A stretch of 64,000 bases of DNA from JAGWBF01 sp963663025 (lineage in GTDB: Bacteria > Chloroflexota > Dehalococcoidia > Lucifugimonadales > JAGWBF01): the NCBI GenBank assembly GCA_963663025.1, contig OY760073.1, forward strand, positions 1,736,001 to 1,800,000, read 5' to 3'. Made by a program: the position numbers and the translations under genes. Under the pieces are notes generated by a model, which was not told where the DNA came from, ran no database searches, and saw nothing but the letters and a program-made list of their open reading frames with translations. Positions 32,222-40,731 of the stretch are shown in pieces. The first letter of the stretch is position 1; each line of letters begins with the position of its first letter.

Positions 32222-34285
32222 ATGGTTCCTCCAGGCGATATTTTCGGTGAGCTGCACATTGCGATAGGTGTGTTCCTTGCCCTGGCAGTTTCCATCGCCA
32301 TTTCAGGGTACGTCTTCCACCGGCGGGTCATCAGCATGATACTGCTGGGGAAGGGAACGTCCCGGTTCGACCAGCCTCTGAGCCGCCTGGTCAACTTCCT
32401 GACCATCGTCATGGCCCAACGGAAAGTGCTTCAACGTGTCTCCCTACGGGACCGGGCGGGCCTTGGGCATATCTTCGTCTTCTGGGGATTCCTGTCCTTC
32501 TTCCTGAGCTACCTGCTCTTCATATTCGGGGATGCAGCCTGGGGCCACTTCTCCGAGACCATCCTTACCGACACAGGTGTGCGGGTCTTTGCCAGCTACC
32601 TGGATGTGATAGCCGTCATCATCCTTTTCTCCCTTGGATGGGCGGTGCTCAGGCGGTGGCTGGCCAAGCCCCACAGGCTGTCCTTCGACCTTACCCGCAG
32701 CCCCGATGCCATCATCATCGTTTCGGCCATATCTTCGCTCATGGCGCTGACCCTGCTCACCGAAGCCTTCTACACCGCCAAAGCCTCCTACATCCCTGTC
32801 TCGGAGATCAGCCCCCATGCCGACGCCTTGGTGGGCGGCGCAATAGGGAACTGGCTTGTGAACCTGGGCCTGGGACTCGGCGCCGCCGACACCCTACAGG
32901 GGCTGTCCTGGTGGCTCCACCTTCTGGTCATCCTGGGGTTCGGCATATACATCCCCTTCTCCAAGCACATGCACATGGTGGCCGCCCCCCTGAACGCCTT
33001 CTTCCGCTCCCTGAAGCCGAAGGGCGCACTGGAGTCTATAGACCTGGAGAAGGCGGAGCACTTCGGTGCGGGACGAGTGCAGGACTTCACCTGGAAAGAG
33101 CTGCTGGACGGCTACGCCTGCGCTGTGTGCGGACGCTGCACCAACAGCTGCCCCGCCCACCTGAGCGGCAAGGTGCTGTCTCCCATGCACATCGTCGAAA
33201 ATTTGAAGGACCATCTCATCGAGTTCGGCGCCCAGGCGAAGGCAGGCGTGGACACAAGCCAGGAGCACCCACTCATCGGCACGTCGATCCAGGAGGAGGC
33301 GTTGTGGGACTGCGTCAACTGCGGCGCGTGCATGGAAGAGTGCCCCGTGGCCGTGGAGCACGTACCCACCATCGTAAACATGAGGCGACACCTGGTGCTG
33401 GAGGAGTCCCGGATTCCTGAAACGGGCATGAGCGCCCTGCTCAGCATGGAGCAGCGGGGCCATCCCTGGCGGGGGACCACCTATACCCGCACCGACTGGG
33501 CCGCCGACCTGGACGTTCCCCTCCTGGCCGACCATCCTGAGGCCGAGGTGCTCCTGTGGGTGGGATGCACGGCGGCCCTGGAGGGACGCAGCCAAGCCAT
33601 CGCCCGCTCCATGGCCAAGGTGCTGAAGTCGGCTGGCGTGGACTACGCCATCCTGGGCGAGGAGGAGCGCTGCACCGGCGACCCCGCCCGGAGGATGGGC
33701 AACGAGTACCTGTACCAGATCATGGCCCAAGGCAACATCGAGACTCTGAACAACTACGGGGTTAAGACCATCCTCACCCTGTGTCCCCACTGCTTCAACA
33801 CCATGAAGAATGAGTATCCCCAGCTGGGGGGCAGCTATGAGGTGCTGCACTACAGCCAGTTCCTGGACCGGCTAATCGATGACGGCAAGTTGAAACCCAT
33901 CAGGATGGTGGAGGGCAGGGTGGCCTACCACGACTCCTGCTTCCTGGGGCGTCACAACGGGGTGTACGACGAACCCCGCCGGGTAGCCAAGGCTTTGCCC
34001 GGCCTGGAGCTGGTGGAGATGGCGCCAAACTGCCGTCAGCAGGGCTTTTGCTGCGGCGCCGGCGGCGGGCACATGTGGCTGGAGGAGAGCCGGGGAACCC
34101 GCATAAACCATATGCGCACCGACCACTTCCTGGAGACCGACGCCGATACCGTCGGCGTGTCCTGTCCCTTCTGCCTCCAGATGCTTACCGAGGGCATCGA
34201 AGCCAAGGGCCTCTCCGGCGAAAAGCAGGCCAAGGACGTCCTGGAGCTGTGGGCCGAGAGCCTGGAGGAAGACAACGGCCCCTAG
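32222..34285 (+). CDS. Membrane-bound Fe-S/CCG-domain oxidoreductase (HdrD/NarI-like fusion)
   Basis: A 687-residue fusion. Residues about 8-265 hold five or six membrane segments with scattered His residues, like the NarI/DsrM cytochrome b domain. Two 4Fe-4S motifs follow, CAVCGRCTNSCP (about 300) and CVNCGACMEECP (about 363). Two CCG repeats finish the protein (LTLCPHCFNTM, then CFLGRH and CCGAGGGHMW), as in HdrD, GlpC and LutA. Such proteins pass electrons between quinone and a soluble partner, often in acyl-CoA or lactate oxidation. It is monocistronic. The partner is unknown, though ETF-linked oxidation would fit the lipid and CoA genes nearby. Confidence 0.88.
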   Translation: MVPPGDIFGELHIAIGVFLALAVSIAISGYVFHRRVISMILLGKGTSRFDQPLSRLVNFLTIVMAQRKVLQRVSLRDRAGLGHIFVFWGFLSFFLSYLLFIFGDAAWGHFSETILTDTGVRVFASYLDVIAVIILFSLGWAVLRRWLAKPHRLSFDLTRSPDAIIIVSAISSLMALTLLTEAFYTAKASYIPVSEISPHADALVGGAIGNWLVNLGLGLGAADTLQGLSWWLHLLVILGFGIYIPFSKHMHMVAAPLNAFFRSLKPKGALESIDLEKAEHFGAGRVQDFTWKELLDGYACAVCGRCTNSCPAHLSGKVLSPMHIVENLKDHLIEFGAQAKAGVDTSQEHPLIGTSIQEEALWDCVNCGACMEECPVAVEHVPTIVNMRRHLVLEESRIPETGMSALLSMEQRGHPWRGTTYTRTDWAADLDVPLLADHPEAEVLLWVGCTAALEGRSQAIARSMAKVLKSAGVDYAILGEEERCTGDPARRMGNEYLYQIMAQGNIETLNNYGVKTILTLCPHCFNTMKNEYPQLGGSYEVLHYSQFLDRLIDDGKLKPIRMVEGRVAYHDSCFLGRHNGVYDEPRRVAKALPGLELVEMAPNCRQQGFCCGAGGGHMWLEESRGTRINHMRTDHFLETDADTVGVSCPFCLQMLTEGIEAKGLSGEKQAKDVLELWAESLEEDNGP

Positions 34286-34342
34286 CGTGTCACGGAGAAA
34301 GTCCTTACTGTCTTCGGAGAAGAACGCAAGGGAGGGTGTGAG

Positions 34343-34774
34343 ATGATTGACAAAGAAGTGCGGATCGGAGTCCTGGAACGTGCTCAAGAGATATTGTCCC
34401 TGAAGAAACACTGGCTGCAGGGGGAGATGTGCACCGACAAGAACGGAGAGGCATGCAAGATTACTAGCACAGAGGCGGTATCGTTCTGTCTCCTGGGGGC
34501 TATTCGGAGGTCATGTTGCGATTTAGGGCACATCTCCACCGAATTGATCGGTAGCGATGCATCAGCATGTCCATTCTCAGAAAGCCCTATCTATAGGGCA
34601 GTTCTGGAGGACTGCTTCAGTGGGGATTTCAGTTCGTATCATGTCTCCAAGCTCGAGGAGGGGGTGGGGTCGTTCAACGATGAAGAGGATACCCGATACG
34701 CAGACATAGCTTTTGTACTTGCCCGTGCGGTAGAGAGTGTAGAGGAAGAGGAGGAATTGGAGGGCCACGACTAG
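34343..34774 (+). CDS. Hypothetical protein, DUF6197-like
   Basis: A 143-residue protein preceded by GGAGGGTG before the ATG. The pattern W-x-Q-G near residue 31 followed by SFCLLGAIRRSC (about 53-64) recalls the DUF6197 family found in phages and actinobacteria, whose function is unknown. The tail is strongly acidic (Glu-rich) and there is no membrane segment. It lies 2 nt before the HNH gene on the same strand, in a lower-GC patch, which suggests a co-acquired pair. Confidence 0.6.
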   Translation: MIDKEVRIGVLERAQEILSLKKHWLQGEMCTDKNGEACKITSTEAVSFCLLGAIRRSCCDLGHISTELIGSDASACPFSESPIYRAVLEDCFSGDFSSYHVSKLEEGVGSFNDEEDTRYADIAFVLARAVESVEEEEELEGHD

Positions 34775-34776
34775 AC

Positions 34777-35571
34777 GTGACACAACTAGCGACCGAAAGG
34801 ATGAGGTGGCAAGATAATCCCGACGCAGTAGAGCTGGGATTCGACCACTACCTGACGTTACTCGAAAAGAGACTGCACGGGGAAGATGTTTCTCTGGTCC
34901 AAGGATTGCGGAGCTTCTACCAGAGTATACTGGGCATTGACCTTAGGGAAACTCAGGCCAGGGGGCTGATGCATCGGGAAAGCTCGGTGTTCATCGACTA
35001 TGTCACCAGCGTCTGGGACGCCCCATTTCTCCCCAACATCGAGTACTGGCAGTCCCAAGGCTTGGACAACTTTCTTCGGTGGAAAGAAGGCTTCCATAGA
35101 GCGAGAAATATAAGTGCCGTAGATATGGACATAGATGAGCAGGACGCGCCATGGAAGCCTGCTCTAGTCGATGGCGTCGATCCACCTGAACGGCGAACTA
35201 CTCGGGTGGAGCGGGTGATTCGGAACTCCGCTCTAAGCCGCTTCTTGAAAATGCTGTACAGCCATCAATGCCAGATCTGTCTCTTCACCTTTATGTTGAC
35301 TAACAGTCGCCAATATGCTGAAACTCATCACATCAAGCCTCTGGGCAAGAAACACATGGGCAGTGACAACCAAAGCAACATGATAGTCTTATGTCCTAAC
35401 CATCATGCAATGATGGACTTCGGCGCTCTAGCGATTCATCCCGATGATCTTACGGTCATCGGCGCAGCCGAGTCTTCTCCAGGAAATCGGGAGAGGCTGC
35501 AACTGAATTCTCACCAGATTAGCCGGGACTCGCTGGAATACCACCTAGACCACATCTTCCAGAAAGTGTAA
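34777..35571 (+). CDS. HNH endonuclease domain protein
   Basis: A 264-residue protein starting at a GTG 2 nt after the upstream stop. The N-terminal 150 residues are not recognised. The C-terminal half is an HNH nuclease: HQCQIC (a CxxC zinc pair), ETHHIKPLG with the general-base His, and MIVLCPNHHAMMD. This form is common in restriction-like and anti-phage nucleases. The gene converges on an HsdR-N-like gene with a 17-nt gap, and both sit in a patch of lower GC than the flanks. Confidence 0.85.
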   Translation: MTQLATERMRWQDNPDAVELGFDHYLTLLEKRLHGEDVSLVQGLRSFYQSILGIDLRETQARGLMHRESSVFIDYVTSVWDAPFLPNIEYWQSQGLDNFLRWKEGFHRARNISAVDMDIDEQDAPWKPALVDGVDPPERRTTRVERVIRNSALSRFLKMLYSHQCQICLFTFMLTNSRQYAETHHIKPLGKKHMGSDNQSNMIVLCPNHHAMMDFGALAIHPDDLTVIGAAESSPGNRERLQLNSHQISRDSLEYHLDHIFQKV

Positions 35572-35588
35572 GCGACCTGATCCCTAGG

Positions 35589-36527
35589 CTAACGTAACCT
35601 AAGTAAGACCTTCGCAGGATCCTGCCCGAATCGCACCAGAACTGTCTCGATGTTGCGAACCAAATCGGCCAAAGACAAGTTGCCTTCTAGTTTAATGCCA
35701 GTGTTCCCCAAATCGAGCGGTGATTTGAACGGTGTCCCGGTCAGATGCCTTCCATCCACGCTGGCGATGCACCGCTTGCGCCCCGGAAGAAACGGTATCC
35801 GGCAATTTTCTTGAGTCAAGAGATGCGACTGATGCAGCCATAGAAATGCTTGAATCATCACCGATCGCCAACTTTTTGTAGCTATCTCGGTGCCGTCGGG
35901 GAGCCTTATGAAGGTCGGATGGGGAGTGCCCTTTTTGTTGAAATCGCCGTTAAGAGGTACCCAACCGGGCTCCCCTGGTCGATCCATAACTTGCTCCTGA
36001 GAATCAGACGGCTTGTCCTGGGCAACAAGGGGTTCGGCGGCCGGAGAAAACACGCCGTCAGAAATGGCTCGCCTCCAAAGGCTAAGGAACTTCAGCACCG
36101 ACTTGCCTGGATCCTCTGACGAAATGGAGACCTCCATAATCGAACTCTGTTTGAAGAGGTCGTACACGTTCCATATGTCGCCGTTGGTGGTAGCGAAATA
36201 AGGGACCTTCACGTTGTTTCCCATGTTGTATGAGATGGCGTACTTGGCACCCTGGGATACAGGGGAAACGGTGTCGGCAAGTTTCTTGGCTTCGACAAAC
36301 ATAATTGGTTGTCCGTTTTCGCTCAACAGGGCATAGTCGGCTCTTCCGTCCGCAACCTTTACCTCTGTCTGCACCATGCCAGGATCCGATACATCCCAGC
36401 CCAGGGCGCACAGCATTGGGTCAATGAGGGCTATGCGGGTGCGACTTTCTGAATTTGCGAAATATTCTTTCCGTTCTTTGATGCGCCTTTGAAGGTTTTC
36501 AAGAGTATGCACCAATTCTTCAAGCAT
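35589..36527 (-). CDS. Type I restriction HsdR N-terminal-domain protein, solitary nuclease-like
   Basis: A 312-residue protein. The N-terminal domain matches the PD-(D/E)xK nuclease domain of HsdR: SESRTRIALIDPML, Asp64 in GRADYALL and Glu79-x-Lys81 in FVEAKK. There is no helicase, and no HsdM or HsdS is nearby. The C-terminal 110 residues (SWRSVMIQAFLWL and onward) form a separate domain I cannot name. The standalone form is widespread and of uncertain function; nucleic-acid cleavage is an inference from the intact motif. It has atypical base composition and lies next to the convergent HNH gene. Confidence 0.82.
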   Translation of the reverse strand: MLEELVHTLENLQRRIKERKEYFANSESRTRIALIDPMLCALGWDVSDPGMVQTEVKVADGRADYALLSENGQPIMFVEAKKLADTVSPVSQGAKYAISYNMGNNVKVPYFATTNGDIWNVYDLFKQSSIMEVSISSEDPGKSVLKFLSLWRRAISDGVFSPAAEPLVAQDKPSDSQEQVMDRPGEPGWVPLNGDFNKKGTPHPTFIRLPDGTEIATKSWRSVMIQAFLWLHQSHLLTQENCRIPFLPGRKRCIASVDGRHLTGTPFKSPLDLGNTGIKLEGNLSLADLVRNIETVLVRFGQDPAKVLLRLR

Positions 36528-36604
36528 AGCGGTTCCTCTCTAAGTTGCTGCCTTTATGTTATCCTACAACCCATCCCATCGCTATATACACATCTGGCTT
36601 CCCC

Positions 36605-38179
36605 CTACTCGTCCCTTAGCTCGCGCTTTAGCACCTTGCCCAGGGGGTTGCGGGGAAGCTCATCGACGAACACCACCGACTCGGGACGCTTGAAGCCCGC
36701 CAAGCGAGGCATGCAGTGCTCGATGACCTGGGACTCGGTGAGAGCCGAATCCCGGCGCACCACCACCGCCCGCACTACTTCCCCCCACTGCAGGTCCGGC
36801 ACCCCTATAACGGCCGCCTCTTCCACGCCAGGATGGGACATGATCACCTGCTCCACCTCTTCCGGTGAGACCATCTCCCCACCCCGCTTGATGATGTCCC
36901 TCGCCCGCCCCGACAGGTAGATGTATCCGTCCTCGTCCCGGTACCCCAGGTCGCCGGTGTAGAGCCATTCGCCCCGGATAGCATCGCCCGTTGCGCTCTC
37001 TTCGTCCCAGTAGCCCTTCATGATCCGGGGACCCCTGGCAACGATCTCGCCAACCTCCCCCTCGGGCACATCGGACCCGTCCTCGTTCACGATGCGCACC
37101 TCCATATCATCCAGAGGCTTGCCGATGGAGGTCAGGCGCTTCAGCTTGGCCTCCACCTCCTCGGGGGTGCCGCTCAGGTCATGGTCGTCGGGCGGCAGCA
37201 TGGTGATGGTGGAGGCTGTCTCCGTCTGGCCAAAGGCGTTGATGAAGCGGGCCCCGGGGAACTCGGCGATGGCTTGGCGGATCACCGGCAGGGGCATGGG
37301 GGCGGCGCCGTAGGTGATCACCTCCAGGCTGGACAGGTCGAAGTCGCGGAAGCGGGAGTGCTCCACAAGCTGCTTCAGCATGGTGGGCACCAGCATGGTC
37401 CGGGACGGACGCTCCCGCTCCACCAGGGCCAGCCATTCCAGCGCCTCGAACTGGCGCATCATGACCAGGGTACGGCCGCCGTAGATGCCCGCCAGCACCG
37501 ACTGCAGCCCGGCGATGTGGTACAGGGGGACCGACAGCAGGTTGCGCTCCTCTGCGTCTGGGTCGGGGGGCTCCACATTGGACAAGAGGTACGATGTGAA
37601 GCTGCGGTGGGTCAGCATGACGCCCTTGGGAACCCCGGTTGTGCCCGCGGTGAACATCAGCACCGCCAAATCTTCATCATCGCCGACGGGATAGAGAAGC
37701 TCCTCGTCGGATGCTCCTTCCAGAAGCTCCTCGTATTCCAGCCAGCCTGCCGGACCTTCACCGTCCATGCAGACCAGGTTGGGCGGGACCAGCCCATCCT
37801 CCCTGAGGTCCTCCACCATCTCCACATAGCGGCTCCCCGCCAGCAGGACCGACGGGCTGGCGGCCTCAAGGACCTTGGACAGCTCCTCTCCCTTCAGGCG
37901 GTAGCTGATGGGCAGGAAGACGGCGTCCAGGCGGGCAGCCGCAAAGTAGGCCTCGACCACCTGGTTGCAGTTGACCTGTAAGACGGCAACCCGGTCGCCG
38001 CTGCCAACGCCCAGCTCAGCCAGCCCGTTGGACAGCCTGTTGGACCTCGCCTGCAGCTCTTCGTAGCTGAAGGGCTGGCCATCGAAGAGTATGGCCGTCC
38101 GGTCGGGAACGATTGCCGAAGCGATGGTCAGGCACTCGAGGGTGTTCAACTGCTCAGCTCCCGGGGCTTCCCATTGCAC
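36605..38179 (-). CDS. AMP-binding acyl-CoA synthetase (fatty-acid/aryl type)
   Basis: A 524-residue ANL-superfamily ligase that activates a carboxylic acid with ATP and joins it to CoA. The P-loop MFTAGTTGVPKGV has Ala in place of the usual Ser. NAFGQTETAST, YTGDLGY and the hinge GRARDIIKRGGEMVSPEEVE are present. PRNPLGKVLKRELR near the C-terminus carries the catalytic Lys. The substrate is not determined. It overlaps the preceding enoyl-CoA hydratase gene by 26 nt on the same strand, so ligation and hydration steps may belong to one degradation pathway. Confidence 0.93.
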   Translation of the reverse strand: MQWEAPGAEQLNTLECLTIASAIVPDRTAILFDGQPFSYEELQARSNRLSNGLAELGVGSGDRVAVLQVNCNQVVEAYFAAARLDAVFLPISYRLKGEELSKVLEAASPSVLLAGSRYVEMVEDLREDGLVPPNLVCMDGEGPAGWLEYEELLEGASDEELLYPVGDDEDLAVLMFTAGTTGVPKGVMLTHRSFTSYLLSNVEPPDPDAEERNLLSVPLYHIAGLQSVLAGIYGGRTLVMMRQFEALEWLALVERERPSRTMLVPTMLKQLVEHSRFRDFDLSSLEVITYGAAPMPLPVIRQAIAEFPGARFINAFGQTETASTITMLPPDDHDLSGTPEEVEAKLKRLTSIGKPLDDMEVRIVNEDGSDVPEGEVGEIVARGPRIMKGYWDEESATGDAIRGEWLYTGDLGYRDEDGYIYLSGRARDIIKRGGEMVSPEEVEQVIMSHPGVEEAAVIGVPDLQWGEVVRAVVVRRDSALTESQVIEHCMPRLAGFKRPESVVFVDELPRNPLGKVLKRELRDE

Positions 38180-38882
38180 TCAGGGCCAACCTTGACTCCA
38201 GATCCAAGGAGGCTTCCAGGCTCATATCGGCGCCCCGTACCACGGCCTCCTTGGCGGCCTGCAAGGCCCATTGGTCCATCTGCAGGAGGTTGTGGGCAAT
38301 GGCTTCCGCTTCCTGCAGGAGGCGATCAGCGGGGACGACCCTGCCAACGAGCCCCAGGTGCAACGCCTCGGCAGCATCCACCTCGCGGGCTGTCAGCAGC
38401 AGGTCCAGGGCAGCCGGCACACCCACGGTCCGGGGCAGGGTCTGGGTACCCCCGGCCGCGGGGACCAACCCCAGGGCAACCTCGGGCATGGAGAACCTGG
38501 CGTCGTCGCCGGCGATGCGAAGGTCGCAGAGCATGGCGGTCTCCACTCCCGAGCCTATGCAGTAACCGTGAATGGCTGCGATGATCGGCTTGGGCAGCCC
38601 CAGGAACAGGCCCCACACATCCCTCTCCCAGCGCACCTCCCGGGCAATGGTGGGAGAAGGGGCTGTCCCAAACTCGCTAAGGTCCGCCCCCGCGCAGAAG
38701 GATGGGCCCTCCCCGCTGATGATGACGACCTTAACGCCTGGATCATCCCGAACCGCCTGGAGGACCTGGAACAGGTCGTCGCGCATGGCGACATTGAAGG
38801 CGTTGTGGAGGTGGGGACGGTTCAGCCCGACATGGGCGATGCCGTCCCGCTTGTCGTAGATGATCGTGTCGAAGACGCTCAC
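38154..38882 (-). CDS. Enoyl-CoA hydratase/isomerase family protein (1)
   Basis: A 242-residue crotonase from a GTG at 38882; another GTG 15 nt upstream is possible. The frame is open to 39002 but would overlap the preceding gene. The oxyanion-hole segment PSFCAGADLSEF and CDLRIAGDDARFSMPEVALGLVPAAGGTQ are clear. The first catalytic Glu (in MPEV) is kept, and the second appears to be Asp. It would hydrate or isomerise an enoyl-CoA. It sits between a PHP-family gene and the acyl-CoA synthetase, overlapping the latter. Confidence 0.9.
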   Translation of the reverse strand: MSVFDTIIYDKRDGIAHVGLNRPHLHNAFNVAMRDDLFQVLQAVRDDPGVKVVIISGEGPSFCAGADLSEFGTAPSPTIAREVRWERDVWGLFLGLPKPIIAAIHGYCIGSGVETAMLCDLRIAGDDARFSMPEVALGLVPAAGGTQTLPRTVGVPAALDLLLTAREVDAAEALHLGLVGRVVPADRLLQEAEAIAHNLLQMDQWALQAAKEAVVRGADMSLEASLDLESRLALSAMGSPGS

Positions 38883-38919
38883 TACTAGGAACCCCACGGA
38901 CTCGGCCCCAGGCAGCAAC

Positions 38920-39459
38920 TCAGGGGAGCACCGCCCGGCTGTAGATGTCGTCCAGGTCCACCTCGGTGTAGCTGGTGCCCACCTTCTCCAGGGTGTGGGC
39001 ATCGCTGACGCTTAGCAGCAGAAGGCCGTGCTCCTCGGCGATGGCTTCCACCTGGGCCTTGCGGATGTGCCAGTTGTGGCCGGGGTTGGCGATCTCTATG
39101 GCCTGGATCTTGGCGTCCATGATGATGTTGGGAGTGTAGTAACCGGGATGGTTGTAGCTGCGAAAGACCTTGCCTCCAGGGAGGAATAGCTCGCCCATGT
39201 GGTACTCGTCGAAGGGGCTGCTGGGGGGCCGCACATTGATCTCCCAGCCGGGGATGAAGATGGCCTGCCCGGGGAAGTGGGCATCGGCTATCTCCTTGAA
39301 TGCAAAGGCGTACTCCTTATTGTGGTGGTCGGTTATCCCTATGCCGTCGATGCCCATGGCCTCGATCTGGGAAATGACCTGCTCTACTATTTCCACGCTG
39401 GGAGGGACACAGCCGGTAGCCTCCCAGATGTGAGTGTGCAGGTCCATCTTTACCTTCAA
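38920..39459 (-). CDS. PHP-domain metal-dependent phosphoesterase-like protein
   Basis: A 179-residue PHP-type protein. MDLHTHIWE supplies the N-terminal HxH, ITDHHN the next His/Asp, PGWEINV a Glu, YNHPGYY a His, and SVSDAHT the C-terminal Asp-x-His, so the metal ligands are largely present. I chose the TTG at 39459 because GAGGAG lies 7 nt upstream, giving an MKVKMDLHTH start. Small PHP proteins hydrolyse phosphoesters or related bonds; the substrate is unknown. It is placed between two enoyl-CoA hydratase genes on the same strand. Confidence 0.85.
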   Translation of the reverse strand: MKVKMDLHTHIWEATGCVPPSVEIVEQVISQIEAMGIDGIGITDHHNKEYAFAFKEIADAHFPGQAIFIPGWEINVRPPSSPFDEYHMGELFLPGGKVFRSYNHPGYYTPNIIMDAKIQAIEIANPGHNWHIRKAQVEAIAEEHGLLLLSVSDAHTLEKVGTSYTEVDLDDIYSRAVLP

Positions 39460-39492
39460 GAACAAGCTCCTCGGAACGTTGATTGGGCCGGC

Positions 39493-40260
39493 TTAGCAGC
39501 CTACGAAACGGGGGTTTCGCTTTTCCAGGAAGGAAGCGATTCCTTCGGCGCGGTCTTCGGTGCCATGCAGAAGGATGCTAAGGTCGGCCTCCAACCTCAT
39601 CCCCTGCTCTATGGGACCGTCCATCCCCTTCAGCACCGCTTCCTTGGCATATCTCAGGGCTATGGGCCCCTTCTCTGCCAGGGAGTCGGCCAGCTTGGCC
39701 GTCACACTTTCCAGGTCCTGCCTGGAAGCCACTTGGTGCACCAACCCCGCCCCCAGGGCCTCCCCCGCATCCAGCACCCGCTCCAGGAGGAGCATCTCCA
39801 TAGCCAGCCCCCTGCCCACCAGCCGGGGCAGCCTCTGGGTGCCCCCATCCCAAGGCAAGACGCCGCGGGCCAGGTCGGTGATGCCGAAGCGGGCATCCTC
39901 GGATGCGACACGCAGGTCGCAGGCTAGCGCTATCTCTAGCCCCTGGTCCATGGCATCGCCATTGATGGAGGCGATGATCGGTATGGGGATGCCCGCCAGG
40001 GTGGAGGCGCAGCGGTGCAGCTCCAGCCTTTGCCTTGGGTCTTCGACGGGGCTATCCCCAAGGGCGGCCCGGCCCATGCAGAATTGCCTCCCGGCACCGG
40101 TCACCACCAGCACAGAGGCCCCATCCTCGCTCACGCGCTCAGCTACGGAACGCAGCTCCCCAGCCATCTTCTCATCGGGGGCGTCGGAGCCGTCAGGGTC
40201 ATTCAAGACGACCCTGGCAATGGGCGGATCATAGGAGTAGGTGATTCTTGCGTAGACCAT
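39493..40260 (-). CDS. Enoyl-CoA hydratase/isomerase family protein (2)
   Basis: A 255-residue crotonase from ATG 40260, where the conserved VYARITYSYDPPIARVVLNDP begins (given here in full as 21 positions 2-22 only by description); TTG 40320 and ATG 40293 are alternatives. The oxyanion-hole region GRQFCMGRAAL is atypical (CMG for CAG). GVLPWDGGTQRLPRLVG is clear, with the first catalytic Glu apparently Asp and the second Glu kept. Compared with the other hydratase this is a complementary substitution pattern, so the reactions may differ. It is divergent from groESL. Confidence 0.87.
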   Translation of the reverse strand: MVYARITYSYDPPIARVVLNDPDGSDAPDEKMAGELRSVAERVSEDGASVLVVTGAGRQFCMGRAALGDSPVEDPRQRLELHRCASTLAGIPIPIIASINGDAMDQGLEIALACDLRVASEDARFGITDLARGVLPWDGGTQRLPRLVGRGLAMEMLLLERVLDAGEALGAGLVHQVASRQDLESVTAKLADSLAEKGPIALRYAKEAVLKGMDGPIEQGMRLEADLSILLHGTEDRAEGIASFLEKRNPRFVGC

Positions 40261-40313
40261 AGGATCCTGAAGCTGAGGCGAAGGTGGGGACATGGTAAGC
40301 CCAAAGCTGTTCC

Positions 40314-40342
40314 TTGACAAGGAAAGGGGCCGGAATTATGAT
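40314..40342 (+). promoter_or_regulatory. groESL promoter
   Basis: TTGACA (40314-40319) and TATGAT (40337-40342) with an optimal 17-nt spacer, directly upstream of a CIRCE operator. Confidence 0.88.
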
Positions 40343-40356
40343 GATCGGTAGCCAAA

Positions 40357-40383
40357 TTAGCACTCGGAGACCCAGAGTGCTGA
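40357..40383 (+). promoter_or_regulatory. CIRCE operator (HrcA-binding inverted repeat)
   Basis: TTAGCACTC, a 9-nt spacer, then GAGTGCTGA. It matches the CIRCE consensus TTAGCACTC-N9-GAGTGCTAA at 17 of 18 arm positions. It lies just past the predicted transcription start, so heat-shock repressor HrcA should block groESL when folding stress is low. Confidence 0.95.
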
Positions 40384-40422
40384 AATATGGGCCGAAATCA
40401 GGTCTTAACGAAGGAGGAGACT

Positions 40423-40716
40423 TTGGTTAATTTCTCGCCTCTGGGCGAAAGGGTTGTAGTGAAGCCCTTGGACAAAGAAGAGGTCAGAGCCTCTGGAATC
40501 ATCCTGCCCGACACAGCGAAGGAGAAGCCCCAGGAGGGCGAGGTCGTGGAAGTGGGGCCGGGAAGGTCCACAGAGGATGGCAAAGGCAAAATCCCCATGG
40601 ACGTAAAGAAGGGTGACCGGGTGATCTATTCCAAGTTCGCCGGCACCGAGTACAAGGATGGGGACGAAGAATACCTGATCCTTAGAGAGAGCGATATTCT
40701 CGCCAAGATAAGCTAG
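40423..40716 (+). CDS. groS: Co-chaperonin GroES
   Basis: A 97-residue GroES that caps the GroEL cavity. NFSPLGERVVVKPL, the mobile loop EVRASGIILPDTAKEKPQEG and the C-terminal GTEYKDGDEEYLILRESDIL are typical. I chose the TTG at 40423 because AAGGAGG lies 5-6 nt upstream and the resulting N-terminus matches the family. An upstream ATG at 40387 would add 12 unconserved residues and lies only a few bases past CIRCE. It is followed by groEL after 15 nt. Confidence 0.95.
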   Translation: MVNFSPLGERVVVKPLDKEEVRASGIILPDTAKEKPQEGEVVEVGPGRSTEDGKGKIPMDVKKGDRVIYSKFAGTEYKDGDEEYLILRESDILAKIS

Positions 40717-40731
40717 AAAGGAGAGCGAAAC

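Noticed and set aside
38882..39002. N-terminal extension of the first enoyl-CoA hydratase
   Set aside because: It overlaps the PHP gene and has no crotonase similarity.
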